Positions 5,828 to 14,543 of a stretch of DNA of 19,577 bases are shown here, piece by piece. Location of the stretch: contig CAYIZZ010000034.1 in the NCBI GenBank assembly GCA_964367945.1, positions 1 through 19,577 on the forward strand. Direction: 5' to 3'. Positions within the stretch are counted from its first letter, which is position 1, and the number at the start of each line of letters is the position of its first letter. Made by a program: the position numbers and the translations under genes. This stretch comes from JAAYCI01 sp964367945. Its GTDB lineage: Bacteria > Bacillota > Clostridia > Oscillospirales > Ruminococcaceae. The notes beneath the pieces are model-generated. The model was not told the origin of the DNA and did no database searches. It saw only the letters and a list, made by a program, of their open reading frames with translations.

Positions 5828-8662
5828 ATGCCCGACGAATATAACAGCACATTAAATTTACCGAAAACCGAGTTTAGCATGCGTGCCGGCCTACCTAAAA
5901 AAGAGCCGGAGATGCTGCAGGAGTGGTTGGCGGAAGATCTTTATAACGAAATGGTGAAAGCCAATGAAGGCAAGCCTTTATATATTTTGCATGATGGCCC
6001 TCCATATGCAAACGGCGACATACATATGGGTCACGCGCTTAATAAGGTGCTGAAAGACATCATTGTGCGTTATAAAAATATGTCGGGATTTAAAGCACCC
6101 TATGTTCCGGGATGGGATACTCATGGCCTGCCTATAGAGCGCAAGGCGATGGAAAAAGTGAAAAATGACGCCAAAAAGGCAAAAAAAGCAGGTGCGGAGC
6201 ATAGTGCTGAAGTGTCAGACTATGAACTGCGCGAAATTTGCCATGAGTTTGCTATGAAATATGTAAATGCCCAAAGCGAGCAATTTCAGCGCTTGGGTGT
6301 TTTGGGCGACTTTGAAAACCCATACATCACCTTGACCCCGGAGTATGAAGCAAATCAAATTGCTGTGTTTGGCGAGATTGCTAAAAAAGGATATATCTAC
6401 AAAGGTCTGAAACCGGTAAGTTGGTGTGCGTCCGACCGTACAGCTTTGGCCGAGGCGGAAATTGAGTACGAAGATGAAGAAGTGGATACCGTGTATGTAG
6501 GCTTCCAAGTGGTGAAAGACAACGGCGCGCTTGAAAAAGCCGGAGTACCTGCCGATAAGGCGTGGTTTGTTATTTGGACCACTACCACATGGACATTGCC
6601 CGGCAACGTGGCTATTTGTCTGGGACCGAAGTTTGAATATGTGGCTGCTCGTGTGGGTGAGAGATATTATATCGTGGCGAAAGAGCTGTTGAAAGCTTCC
6701 ATGGAGGCTTGCGATATCACCGATTACGAAGTTGTGGCAACGTTTACTGGTGCAGAGCTTGAGCGTATTGAGACAAAGCACGTCTATTTAGATAGGCGTT
6801 CACTTGTTATTGTGGGCGATCATGTGACACTGGAAAGTGGCACAGGTTGTGTTCACACAGCTCCCGGCCATGGCGTGGAAGACTATGAAGTGTGTAACCG
6901 TTTTTATCCCGAGCTTCCAATGGTTGTGCCGGTGGATGACGACGGAAAACTCACAAAGGAAGCCGGACAATTTGAAGGATTGCCGGTGTTCAAAGCTAGC
7001 GCTGTTATCCAAGAAGCTCTTAAAGAATCAGGCCATCTTGTGGGTGTTCAGCGTGTTAGTCACAGTTATCCGCATTGCTGGCGTTGCCATAGCTCTATTA
7101 TATTCCGTGCCACCGAGCAATGGTTCTGCTCTGTGGAAGACTTCAAGGAAGAAACTTACAAAGCTGTTGATGAAGTGAAATGGACTCCGGAATGGGGCAA
7201 GGCACGTATGCAGGGCATGGTGCAAGATCGCTCTGACTGGTGTATCTCTCGTCAAAGGCTTTGGGGCGTTCCTATACCTGTATTTTATTGTGATGATTGT
7301 GGAAAATACATCATCAATGATGAAACCATTGACGTGGTAAAAGAACTGTTTGCAGAAGAAGGTTCTAATGCGTGGTTTAAATATTCGGCAAATGATATTT
7401 TGCCGGATGGTTTTAAATGCCCGGATTGTGGAGCAAAACATTTCAGAAAAGAACGCGACACAATGGACGTATGGTTTGATTCCGGCACAAGTTATGCTAC
7501 AGTGCTGGGCGAAGGCAGCAAATGGGCAGATCATCCATTCCCGGCAGACCTTTATCTTGAAGGTAGCGACCAATATAGAGGCTGGTTCCAGTCCTCATTG
7601 CTCACATCTGTGGCTACACGTGGCACAGCACCATACAAGGGCGTGCTGAGCTGTGGCTGGGTAGTGGACGAAGAAAAGAAAAAAATGTCCAAAAGTCGTG
7701 GAAATGGTATTGCACCCGCTAATATTATCAAGGACTACGGCGCAGATATCATTCGCATGTGGGTGGCTTCTGCCAATTATCAAGTGGATATGCATATCAG
7801 CTTTGACATCTTAAAGCAGATTTCTGAATCTTACAGAAAAATTCGCAATACAGCAAGATTTATACTGGGGAATATCAGTGATTTCAATCCTGATACAGAC
7901 AGTGTTCCATATGCGGAACTACCCGAGCTTGACCGCTGGGCGCTAGCGAAAACAGACGACCTACTTGGTCTTGCTGCGAATGGATACGAGCAGTTTGACT
8001 TCCATGTTGTCACACATAACCTACTGCGTTTTTGTGTAGTGGATATGTCTAATTTCTATCTGGACATCATCAAAGATCGTATTTATATCAATCCGCCAAA
8101 TAGTAAAGAGCGTAGAGCGGCACAAACAACTATGTTTGAGATTTTGGTCTCTATGACAAAGCTTTTAGCGCCTGTTTTGGCATACACTTCTCAGGAAATT
8201 TGGCAATATATACCAAGCTTTGAGGGTAAGGGAAAATATGTGATACTGCATGATATACCAAAAAGCGGACGGTATACTCTTACAAAAGAAGAAAGTGAAA
8301 AATGGGAGAAGATTGCGGCTATAAACACTGATGTTAAAAAAGTGCTTGAGCTAGCTCGTGCAAATAAAGAAATCGGCTCTTCATTAGAAGCGAAAGTGAT
8401 TTTACATACAGAAGATGATGCATTACATGCGTTCATAGAGTCTGTGCAAGCAGAACTTCCCGACATCTTTATTGTGTCGCAGGTAGAGCTGGCTAAAAAC
8501 GGAAACGGTGCACCTGGTGAAACAGAGAATCTGTTTGTTCAAGTAGCGCGTGCAGATGGCGAAAAATGTGAACGATGCTGGCAATATCAAGAAAGTGTGG
8601 GAAAAAATGAAAAACATTCCACTATTTGCCAAAGATGTAGCGATGTAATGGAGCAACTTTAA
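5828..8662 (+). CDS. ileS: Isoleucyl-tRNA synthetase (class I, zinc-binding bacterial type)
   Basis: IleS charges tRNA-Ile with isoleucine in the cytoplasm. The HIGH-type motif is HMGH at residues 66-69, within PPYANGDIHMGHALNKVL. The KMSKS loop is at 619-623. The CP1 editing domain lies between, with WTTTTWTLPGN near residues 250-260. The C-terminal zinc finger has C914/C917 and C934/C937. At 944 residues it is the usual length for the bacterial type that keeps this finger. AAGGAG at 5815-5820 is 7 bases before ATG 5828; an upstream in-frame ATG at 5786 lies in the hairpin and lacks a ribosome binding site. There is no room for a T-box in the 62-base gap, so control must come from upstream promoters. 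Confidence 0.97.
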   Translation: MPDEYNSTLNLPKTEFSMRAGLPKKEPEMLQEWLAEDLYNEMVKANEGKPLYILHDGPPYANGDIHMGHALNKVLKDIIVRYKNMSGFKAPYVPGWDTHGLPIERKAMEKVKNDAKKAKKAGAEHSAEVSDYELREICHEFAMKYVNAQSEQFQRLGVLGDFENPYITLTPEYEANQIAVFGEIAKKGYIYKGLKPVSWCASDRTALAEAEIEYEDEEVDTVYVGFQVVKDNGALEKAGVPADKAWFVIWTTTTWTLPGNVAICLGPKFEYVAARVGERYYIVAKELLKASMEACDITDYEVVATFTGAELERIETKHVYLDRRSLVIVGDHVTLESGTGCVHTAPGHGVEDYEVCNRFYPELPMVVPVDDDGKLTKEAGQFEGLPVFKASAVIQEALKESGHLVGVQRVSHSYPHCWRCHSSIIFRATEQWFCSVEDFKEETYKAVDEVKWTPEWGKARMQGMVQDRSDWCISRQRLWGVPIPVFYCDDCGKYIINDETIDVVKELFAEEGSNAWFKYSANDILPDGFKCPDCGAKHFRKERDTMDVWFDSGTSYATVLGEGSKWADHPFPADLYLEGSDQYRGWFQSSLLTSVATRGTAPYKGVLSCGWVVDEEKKKMSKSRGNGIAPANIIKDYGADIIRMWVASANYQVDMHISFDILKQISESYRKIRNTARFILGNISDFNPDTDSVPYAELPELDRWALAKTDDLLGLAANGYEQFDFHVVTHNLLRFCVVDMSNFYLDIIKDRIYINPPNSKERRAAQTTMFEILVSMTKLLAPVLAYTSQEIWQYIPSFEGKGKYVILHDIPKSGRYTLTKEESEKWEKIAAINTDVKKVLELARANKEIGSSLEAKVILHTEDDALHAFIESVQAELPDIFIVSQVELAKNGNGAPGETENLFVQVARADGEKCERCWQYQESVGKNEKHSTICQRCSDVMEQL

Positions 8663-8670
8663 AAACTGAA

Positions 8671-8700
8671 AGATGCGCAAAGCTATGGCTTTGCGCATCT
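8671..8700 (+). terminator. Perfect 13-bp hairpin between ileS and lspA
   Basis: AGATGCGCAAAGC (8671-8683) pairs with GCTTTGCGCATCT (8688-8700) around a TATG loop. Only a weak T-rich stretch (GGTTATTATTACTT) follows. It may be a leaky terminator or an RNA-stability or processing element that sets the ratio of ileS to lspA. An in-frame ATG for lspA at 8673 lies inside the stem and is unlikely to be used. Confidence 0.5.
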
Positions 8701-8738
8701 GGTTATTATTACTTAAAAGAACAGATAGGAGAATTTTC

Positions 8739-9335
8739 TTGATTTTGACAATTGCATTACCTGCAATATTGATTATTATAGACCAAATCATAAAAAATTG
8801 GGCAGTGGAGCAGCTTATGCCGGTAGGCACAATGCCTTTAATACCCGGAATAATTGGGTTTAGGTATATAGAAAACACCGGCTCTGCATTCAGTCTTTTT
8901 GCAAATCATCAGACGTTTTTAACTTGGTTTACAGCGATTATTTTAGTGGGATTATTTTTGTTTTTGCTATTTAAAAGGCCTAAATCGAATGTGGAATATA
9001 TATCACTTTTGTTTGTTTTTGCAGGTGGTGTGGGCAACTGGATTGATAGGATCACAAGAGGATTTGTAGTAGATTTTTTTGATTTTCAGTTTATGAACTT
9101 TGCTGTATTTAATGTGGCAGATATTTTCATCACAGTTGGTTGTGGCGTGTTCTTGCTTTCTATGATATATGCCGAAATTCAGGAAAAAAAGAAAAAGCAA
9201 CTAGAAGAAGCAAAAGAAAAATCTTCTGAAGACGGTGAAGAAAAAGAAGTGAAAAACACCGAAGACAAAGAAGAAAAATCCGATAAAGAAGAAAAAACAC
9301 AAGATAGCCCAAAGGAAGCGAATGGAGAAACTTAA
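8739..9335 (+). CDS. lspA: Lipoprotein signal peptidase (signal peptidase II)
   Basis: LspA cleaves the signal peptide of lipid-modified prolipoproteins in the membrane. Four hydrophobic segments are visible. Family motifs are DQIIKNW (15-21), RYIENTGSAFSLF (42-54), GGVGNWIDRITRGFVVDF (96-113) and FNVADIFI. The catalytic aspartates are D112 and D128. TTG 8739 is chosen because AGGAG at 8727-8731 is 7 bases upstream. The ATG at 8673 would add 22 residues encoded by a hairpin. The protein is 198 residues, longer than usual, because of a Lys/Glu-rich tail of about 50 residues after the last helix, predicted to be cytoplasmic and disordered. It overlaps rluD by 14 bases. Confidence 0.94.
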   Translation: MILTIALPAILIIIDQIIKNWAVEQLMPVGTMPLIPGIIGFRYIENTGSAFSLFANHQTFLTWFTAIILVGLFLFLLFKRPKSNVEYISLLFVFAGGVGNWIDRITRGFVVDFFDFQFMNFAVFNVADIFITVGCGVFLLSMIYAEIQEKKKKQLEEAKEKSSEDGEEKEVKNTEDKEEKSDKEEKTQDSPKEANGET

Positions 9336-10239
9336 AATAGTTGTATCCGAGTCAAAGGCAAATATGCGCCTTGATAGATATGTTGCAGACGAGGCATCTT
9401 TATCTCGTGCAGCCGCCCAAAAGCTGATAGAAGATGGAAATGTGACGGTGGCCGGCAAAAAGGTTGCCAAAAGCTATTTTGTTCAGTGTGAAGATGAAAT
9501 AGAGGTTTTGATTCCTACACCGACAGAGATAGAGGCAGTGCCGCAAGATATCCCGATCTGTGTTGTGTATGAAGATGATCAGCTGTTGGTTGTGGACAAG
9601 CAAAGAGGAATGGTGGTACATCCGGCGGCGGGAAATGTTGACGGCACGCTGGTAAATGCACTGTTATATCATTGCGCAAATACCGGCCTTTCGGTGATTG
9701 GTGGCAAGATACGCCCTGGAATTGTACATCGGATTGATAAAGACACCAGTGGACTTTTGGTGGTTGCTAAAAATGATGATGCACATAAGCATTTGGCGCA
9801 GCAGTTTGCACAACATTCTATTGACCGTGTTTATCATGCCGTGGTGCATGGCAGGTTTAAGGAAGATTCAGGTACGGTGGATGCATTTATTGCTCGCAGT
9901 AGGCTGGACCGTAAAAAAATGGCAGTGGCAAAAAATGGCGGAAAAAGAGCAGTGACACATTGGCAGGTACAAGAGAGGTATACAAATTTTACTTATCTTA
10001 AACTGCAACTGGAAACAGGACGTACACATCAAATAAGGGTACACATGGCTCATATAGGACACCCTTTGGCCGGAGATATGGTATATGGACCTAAAAAAGG
10101 TGTAAAACAGCTGCAAGGACAATGCTTGCATGCGGGCAAACTGGGATTTATACACCCAAAGTCAGGTGAATATATCGGCTTTGAAAGTCCACTTCCTGAA
10201 TACTTTACGTCATATCTTAATACAATAAATAAAAACTAG
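9322..10239 (+). CDS. rluD: RluD-family 23S rRNA pseudouridine synthase
   Basis: The enzyme converts uridines in large-subunit rRNA to pseudouridine. An S4 RNA-binding domain is at about residues 12-60 (MRLDRYVADEASLSRAAAQ). The catalytic domain has the hallmark HRIDKDTSGLLVVAKND with D139 as catalytic aspartate, and later LETGRTHQIRVHMAHIGHPLAGD. At 305 residues the length is normal. The exact target sites (RluD, RluC or YlyB-like) cannot be decided from sequence alone. ATG 9322 overlaps the end of lspA, and AAAGGAAG upstream serves as ribosome binding site. lspA followed by rluD/ylyB is a widespread Gram-positive pair. Confidence 0.93.
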   Translation: MEKLKIVVSESKANMRLDRYVADEASLSRAAAQKLIEDGNVTVAGKKVAKSYFVQCEDEIEVLIPTPTEIEAVPQDIPICVVYEDDQLLVVDKQRGMVVHPAAGNVDGTLVNALLYHCANTGLSVIGGKIRPGIVHRIDKDTSGLLVVAKNDDAHKHLAQQFAQHSIDRVYHAVVHGRFKEDSGTVDAFIARSRLDRKKMAVAKNGGKRAVTHWQVQERYTNFTYLKLQLETGRTHQIRVHMAHIGHPLAGDMVYGPKKGVKQLQGQCLHAGKLGFIHPKSGEYIGFESPLPEYFTSYLNTINKN

Positions 10240-10261
10240 AAACACCTAAGGAGGAGAGGGT

Positions 10262-11086
10262 TTGAGGCAAGAACCGCTTAACGGAATAATGGTATTATCC
10301 GATATGGACGGAACATTGGTGGGGCCGGATCAAACTGTTGATTCCTGCAACTTGGAAACAATACGGCTGTTTACCATGCTTGGCGGAAAATTTTCTGTAG
10401 CAAGTGGTCGCAGTCCTTCTTCAATAGAAATTTTCCCACAATTGACAGAACTGTTATCACCGGGTATTACTAGCGGTGGTGCAGTAATATATGACTTTCA
10501 GCATAAAAAGCCGATTGAGATTTTTCCGTTACCTACGGCAGTATCAGCCAAAGCACTCGCTGATATTGTGGAAGAGTTTCCGGACATAGGCGCTATGATA
10601 ATCGGTGATGATTTGCGTATTTATCAAGTGAAATATTCGCATAATTTACATAAGCTTTTTGATGACGAAAAAAGTACATATTTTCACAAACCACAAGAGG
10701 ATTTACCGATAACATGGACAAAGGTACTGTTTGCTCAGTCAAAAGAGTACTTGGAAAAGGTGAGTGAATTTGTAAACGAAAGAGATTATCATGGAGTATA
10801 TTTCGTGGCTACCGGAGATAATTATCTTGAGATGATGCCACAAGGTGTGACGAAGGGTAGTGCAATGCACAGCCTATGTGAGATATTGAATGTACCTGTG
10901 AAAAATGTGCATATGATAGGCGATTATTATAACGATGTAGAAATAATGAAAGAAGCCGGGTATGCTGTAGCAATGCAAAATGCACCGGATGATATAAAAG
11001 AGTTTGTCGATGAGATAACTGCAAGTAATGAGGATAGTGGTGTGGGTCAGTTTTTGTATAAGCTGATTCAAAAATATACAACATAA
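10262..11086 (+). CDS. Cof-type HAD-superfamily hydrolase
   Basis: This is a haloacid-dehalogenase-type phosphatase of the Cof (IIB cap) group; such enzymes dephosphorylate sugar phosphates, nucleotides or PLP, and the substrate here is unknown. Motif I is D14-M-D16-G-T with D14 as nucleophile. The motif II region is VASGRSPSS. The motif III lysine is in QGVTKGSAMHSL, and motif IV is GDYYNDVEIMKEAGY. At 274 residues the length is typical. The start is TTG 10262 with AAGGAGG at 10248-10254, 7 bases upstream; the next in-frame ATG (residue 10) would cut close to motif I and has no comparable site. It follows rluD by 22 bases and is probably co-transcribed. Confidence 0.9.
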   Translation: MRQEPLNGIMVLSDMDGTLVGPDQTVDSCNLETIRLFTMLGGKFSVASGRSPSSIEIFPQLTELLSPGITSGGAVIYDFQHKKPIEIFPLPTAVSAKALADIVEEFPDIGAMIIGDDLRIYQVKYSHNLHKLFDDEKSTYFHKPQEDLPITWTKVLFAQSKEYLEKVSEFVNERDYHGVYFVATGDNYLEMMPQGVTKGSAMHSLCEILNVPVKNVHMIGDYYNDVEIMKEAGYAVAMQNAPDDIKEFVDEITASNEDSGVGQFLYKLIQKYTT

Positions 11087-11098
11087 CAAATATTAAAT

Positions 11099-11440
11099 AT
11101 GAAACAAGAATTAAAGCACGCTTTGAAATTGTTTTTAATTGCTGCCATTGTTATTATCGTGGTGGCATTATTTGGCGTATATCCGCCGTTGTACCAAAGC
11201 GATGGGTATAAACCGCTTAGCGCACAGCCGTTCAAAGAAGATGTAAGTGACAAAATAAATATCAATACAGCGCCACTGTGGGAACTTTTGTTACTTCCCG
11301 GAATAGGTGAAGAAAAAGCACAAGCTATTATAGATTTTAGAACAGAAAACGGACCATTCGAAGCAGTAGATGAGATGATGGATGTGCATGGGATAGGCAC
11401 AAAAACATTGCAGGAATTAAAAGACATGATCGAGACTTAG
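11099..11440 (+). CDS. ComEA-like helix-hairpin-helix membrane protein
   Basis: This is a 113-residue protein with an N-terminal membrane anchor (LFLIAAIVIIVVALFGVYPP) followed by a ComEA-type double helix-hairpin-helix DNA-binding region. ININTAPLWELLLLPGIGEEKAQAIIDFR and the second hairpin around VHGIGTKTLQELK show this. Unlike classical ComEA it has no SLBB domain between anchor and HhH. Binding of DNA outside the membrane, perhaps in uptake, is inferred. No comEB, comEC or other competence gene is in the window. The ATG has no visible Shine-Dalgarno sequence and lies 12 bases after the HAD stop, so translation may depend on re-initiation. Confidence 0.82.
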   Translation: MKQELKHALKLFLIAAIVIIVVALFGVYPPLYQSDGYKPLSAQPFKEDVSDKININTAPLWELLLLPGIGEEKAQAIIDFRTENGPFEAVDEMMDVHGIGTKTLQELKDMIET

Positions 11441-11461
11441 AAAATAGATAAGGGTTTTCAC

Positions 11462-11469
11462 GGGAGGTG
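11462..11469 (+). promoter_or_regulatory. Ribosome binding site that makes the ppk start ambiguous
   Basis: GGGAGGTG ends just before ATG 11471. Counting from GGAGG (11463-11467), the ATG is only 3 bases away, whereas GTG 11477 (third codon) is 9 bases away, a better distance. The protein may therefore start VREGDIFINRELSW rather than MGVREGD. Confidence 0.5.
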
Positions 11470-11470
11470 T

Positions 11471-13630
11471 ATGGGTGTGCGTGAAGGAGATATTTTTATT
11501 AATCGAGAATTAAGCTGGCTTGAGTTTAATAGGCGGGTGTTGGATTTGTCGCAAGATGAAAATGTGCCGCTGGGTGAACGACTGAAGTTTGCAGCCATTT
11601 ATCATTCGAATTTGGACGAGTTTTTCATGGTGAGGGTAGGCTCTCTTTACGATCAAACATTACTGAAAGTGGATAAAAGAGAAAATAAAACCCAAATGAC
11701 ACCTGCACAACAAGTGCAAGCTATCATGCCAAAAGTGGCGTCGCTGCAAAAAATAGTGGACAAAAATGTGGCTAAGCTATACGATCAAATACAGGAACAA
11801 GGTTTTGAAAAAGTGACGTTTTCAAAGCTGAGTAAGCCACAACTGAACCAGTGGAAAAAATATTTTATGCGGGAGTTATTACCTGTTTTGTCGCCACAAA
11901 TTGTAGATAGGCGGCATCCGTTTCCGTTTTTGCGTGACAGAGAAATGTACGTGGGAATTTTACTGAAAGAAAAGAAAAACGATGAAAATACCACGTTTGC
12001 ACTAATACCTGTAAGTAGTCAGTTTGAACGTATGCACTTGCGCCATGAAGAGGATAAGACTCAATACGCTTTGGTGGGCGAGCTTATTATGCAGTATGCC
12101 GGCATGGCGTTTGAAAAGAATGTTATTGTGGAAAAATGTCTTTTTCGTGTGACGCGTAATGCGGATATCAATGTGGAAGAGGGTATGTTTGATCATGACA
12201 TTGATTATCGTGTCGTGATGAGAGAGCTATTGAAAAAAAGACGCAAGCTGGCAGCAGTGAGGTTGCAAGTTTTTGGCAATGAATCGCAAAACATTGTGAA
12301 TATTTTACTCGATAAACTTATGCTTCCAAAAGAGCAATGTATACCGCAAACAGCACCGCTGGATTTGTCTTTTATGTATAAATTATCATCATGTTTGCGC
12401 ACAAAAAACAATCCAAAACTTTTCTATTCGCTGGTGAGGCCGGTGCCAAGTATTCACTCAGAGCTGTTATATGAAGAAGTTCATAAAAGGGATGTGCTGC
12501 TAAGCTTTCCATACCATAATATGCGGCCATTTATCAGGATGCTGTATAACGCAGCCAGAGACCCCGATGTGATATCTATAAAAATGACACTTTATAGGCT
12601 TGCGTCAGACTCTAAAGTGGTGGAGGCGTTGGTTACTGCTGCAGAAAATGGAAAAGAAGTGGTTACCATTGTGGAGCTTAGGGCTAGATTTGATGAGCAA
12701 AATAACATCGATTGGTCACATCAGCTGGAGCAAGCCGGATGCACGGTGATTTACGGTTTTAACGACTATAAAGTTCACTCAAAGTTGACGTTGATTACCA
12801 GGCGCAATGATACAAAGTATGAGTATATCACAGCTATTGGTACCGGCAACTACAACGAAAAAACAAGCGAACTGTATACGGATTTCACATATGTGACGGC
12901 AAACACTGCTATTGGTGAAGAAGTGTCGTCGGTGTTCAATAATATGGCAGTGGAGCGCTTGAGTGAATATGGCAAGCAACTGATTGTGGCGCCGCTGAGG
13001 TTTAAAAGTATTTTGCTGCAAGAAGTTAGGGAAGAAATGCTGTATCATGCACAGACAGGTCAGGGAAAAATCATCTTGAAGTGTAACTCTATTTCAGACA
13101 AAAAGGTGATTGAAACACTTAGTGAAGCATCCATAGCCGGAATAAAAGTGGAGATGATAGTGCGTGGTATTTGCTGCTTACAGGCAGGCGTGCCGGGGCT
13201 AACAGATAACATTACTGTGCGCAGTTTGGTGGGACGATACTTAGAACATGCTAGAATTTATTGCTTTGGTGAAGGTGAAAGAGCACGTGTTTATATTGCG
13301 TCGGGAGATTTCCTTACACGAAACACAGAACGCCGTGTTGAAGTGGGGATTCGTATCGAGGATGCAAGAATAAAATCGATACTGCAAGATATTTTAAGCA
13401 TGCAACTAAAAGATAATGTCAATGCAAGCATAATGCAGGCGGATGGTAGCTATACAAAAATAAAACCAAAGAAAAAAGATGAAAGAATAAATAGTCAGGT
13501 GGAAATGTATACGTATCTAAAACAGATATATGATGCATCGAATGATGAAAATATGCATGAAACCAAAAAAAGCACCGAAAAATCAAGTGGTGGATTATTT
13601 GCTCGCATACGACGGATATTTTTCTCATAG
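11471..13630 (+). CDS. ppk1: Polyphosphate kinase 1
   Basis: PPK1 reversibly makes inorganic polyphosphate from ATP. The N-terminal signature INRELSWLEFNRRVL is followed by HSNLDEFFMVRVG. The two active-site histidines sit in phospholipase-D-like domains: H436 in YKVHSKLTLI (autophosphorylated in the family) and H593 in YLEHARIYCFGEG. At 719 residues the length is normal. The C-terminus is a charged, variable tail (EKSSGGLFARIRRIFFS). No exopolyphosphatase gene is adjacent. It is the last gene of the plus-strand train, 30 bases after the ComEA-like gene. The start is ATG 11471 or GTG 11477. Confidence 0.95.
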   Translation: MGVREGDIFINRELSWLEFNRRVLDLSQDENVPLGERLKFAAIYHSNLDEFFMVRVGSLYDQTLLKVDKRENKTQMTPAQQVQAIMPKVASLQKIVDKNVAKLYDQIQEQGFEKVTFSKLSKPQLNQWKKYFMRELLPVLSPQIVDRRHPFPFLRDREMYVGILLKEKKNDENTTFALIPVSSQFERMHLRHEEDKTQYALVGELIMQYAGMAFEKNVIVEKCLFRVTRNADINVEEGMFDHDIDYRVVMRELLKKRRKLAAVRLQVFGNESQNIVNILLDKLMLPKEQCIPQTAPLDLSFMYKLSSCLRTKNNPKLFYSLVRPVPSIHSELLYEEVHKRDVLLSFPYHNMRPFIRMLYNAARDPDVISIKMTLYRLASDSKVVEALVTAAENGKEVVTIVELRARFDEQNNIDWSHQLEQAGCTVIYGFNDYKVHSKLTLITRRNDTKYEYITAIGTGNYNEKTSELYTDFTYVTANTAIGEEVSSVFNNMAVERLSEYGKQLIVAPLRFKSILLQEVREEMLYHAQTGQGKIILKCNSISDKKVIETLSEASIAGIKVEMIVRGICCLQAGVPGLTDNITVRSLVGRYLEHARIYCFGEGERARVYIASGDFLTRNTERRVEVGIRIEDARIKSILQDILSMQLKDNVNASIMQADGSYTKIKPKKKDERINSQVEMYTYLKQIYDASNDENMHETKKSTEKSSGGLFARIRRIFFS

Positions 13631-13690
13631 ATATTGGCTACGGTAGCAGTGGCAAGAGTGAGGTAATATGGGGACGAAACAAAACTTATC

Positions 13691-13720
13691 TTGACGTGAC
13701 AAACAAATATTATGTATGAC
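13691..13720 (+). promoter_or_regulatory. Possible promoter for the small glycine-rich protein
   Basis: TTGACG at 13691-13696 is followed after 18 bases by TATGAC (13715-13720). A TATTAT at 13708-13713 is a better -10 but too close. The match is moderate, and transcription from here would leave a very short leader before ATG 13732. Confidence 0.3.
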
Positions 13721-13731
13721 TGGGAGTTACC

Positions 13732-13941
13732 ATGAAATATAATGAAAATAAATACTTGAGCTATGGAATATCTTTTGGAATGCTGATAGGAACAGCATTG
13801 GGTACTGTTTTAGGAATATCTGTTGAGTCTGTTAGCATGGGTGTAGGTATTGGTATCGGTGCAGGAGTTGGGATGCTAGCAGGGATTGTAGTTGGCACAG
13901 CTATTGACCATAACAAGAAAAACAAAGATGATGATAACTAA
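13732..13941 (+). CDS. Small glycine-zipper membrane protein, function unknown
   Basis: I do not recognise a named family. The 69-residue product has a short polar N-terminus (MKYNENKYLSYG) and two hydrophobic stretches full of GxxxG-type spacing (GMLIGTALGTVLG and GVGIGIGAGVGMLAGIVVG). It ends in a Lys/Asp-rich tail (HNKKNKDDDN). Glycine zippers pack helices or oligomerise in membranes; that role is inferred. GGGAG lies 6 bases upstream of the ATG. It stands alone between ppk1 and a bidirectional terminator. Confidence 0.72.
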   Translation: MKYNENKYLSYGISFGMLIGTALGTVLGISVESVSMGVGIGIGAGVGMLAGIVVGTAIDHNKKNKDDDN

Positions 13942-13991
13942 TTTAGTACATCAAATTAGGACAGTGTTTGTAAACGAAAATAACATAATAA

Positions 13992-14023
13992 AAAGCAACT
14001 GTATTTTTTACAGTTGCTTTTTT
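13992..14023. terminator. Bidirectional intrinsic terminator
   Basis: AAAGCAACTGTA (13992-14003) pairs perfectly with TACAGTTGCTTT (14009-14020) around a T5 loop. T residues continue to 14023, and an A run precedes the stem. It serves the plus-strand small protein and the minus-strand luxS, which converge here. Confidence 0.92.
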
Positions 14024-14051
14024 GATGTTGATTAAAGGTGGTATACATTTA

Positions 14052-14522
14052 CTAATCCAAAAAGTCGGCATAAGACATTTTTTCGACTGACCACTGGCTT
14101 AAAGCGTCTGCAAGATGCGAGGCAGTGGATTTAGCGGCAGGTAAATCATGCAGGGCATAATTGCCACATTCTTCTCGTTTACTGCCCGGTATAGTGCCTT
14201 CAAAATTACAGACAAAGTCCATGCTTTGCTGGGTCAGTTTCAAGGCGTTTTCATGGGATAAACCTTTGGTGAGCAGATACATGCCTGTCAGGCAACCCAT
14301 GGGACCTACATATAATATGTGGTCTTTCCATTCTGAGTTTCTCGCATAAGTGGCAAATAGATGCTCTAGTGTGTGAGATTCTCCGGGAGACAAGAAGTCG
14401 TCGTTGTTTGGCTTTTTCATGCGGATATCATATGTGACAATGTCATCAAAGTCAATCCTGGAAATATACATGCCTTCAGATATAGTGTCGTGATTTACAG
14501 AAAAGCTGGTAATTCGATCCAT
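14052..14522 (-). CDS. luxS: S-ribosylhomocysteine lyase (autoinducer-2 synthase)
   Basis: LuxS splits S-ribosylhomocysteine into homocysteine and DPD, the AI-2 precursor, in the activated methyl cycle. The metal ligands H50 and H54 are in ESHTLEHLFATYARN and C119 in REECGNYALH. The catalytic cysteine is C77 in GPMGCLTGMYL. At 156 residues it is full length. AGGAGG lies just upstream of ATG. It starts 21 bases after the pyk stop with no terminator between, so the two should be co-transcribed. The usual neighbour pfs/mtnN is not in the window. Transcription ends at the hairpin near 14000. Confidence 0.96.
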   Translation of the reverse strand: MDRITSFSVNHDTISEGMYISRIDFDDIVTYDIRMKKPNNDDFLSPGESHTLEHLFATYARNSEWKDHILYVGPMGCLTGMYLLTKGLSHENALKLTQQSMDFVCNFEGTIPGSKREECGNYALHDLPAAKSTASHLADALSQWSVEKMSYADFLD

Positions 14523-14543
14523 GATAGGTTCCTCCTAAAATGT

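Noticed and set aside
7028..7573. Long minus-strand reading frame (181 codons) opposite ileS
   Set aside because: It is the antisense shadow of the conserved IleS coding region, with no ribosome binding site and no family resemblance.
13630..13718. Open frame after ppk1 reading DIGYGSSGKSEVIWGRNKTY
   Set aside because: It has no start codon or ribosome binding site, is about 29 codons long and overlaps the putative promoter; its GKS is not a full P-loop.
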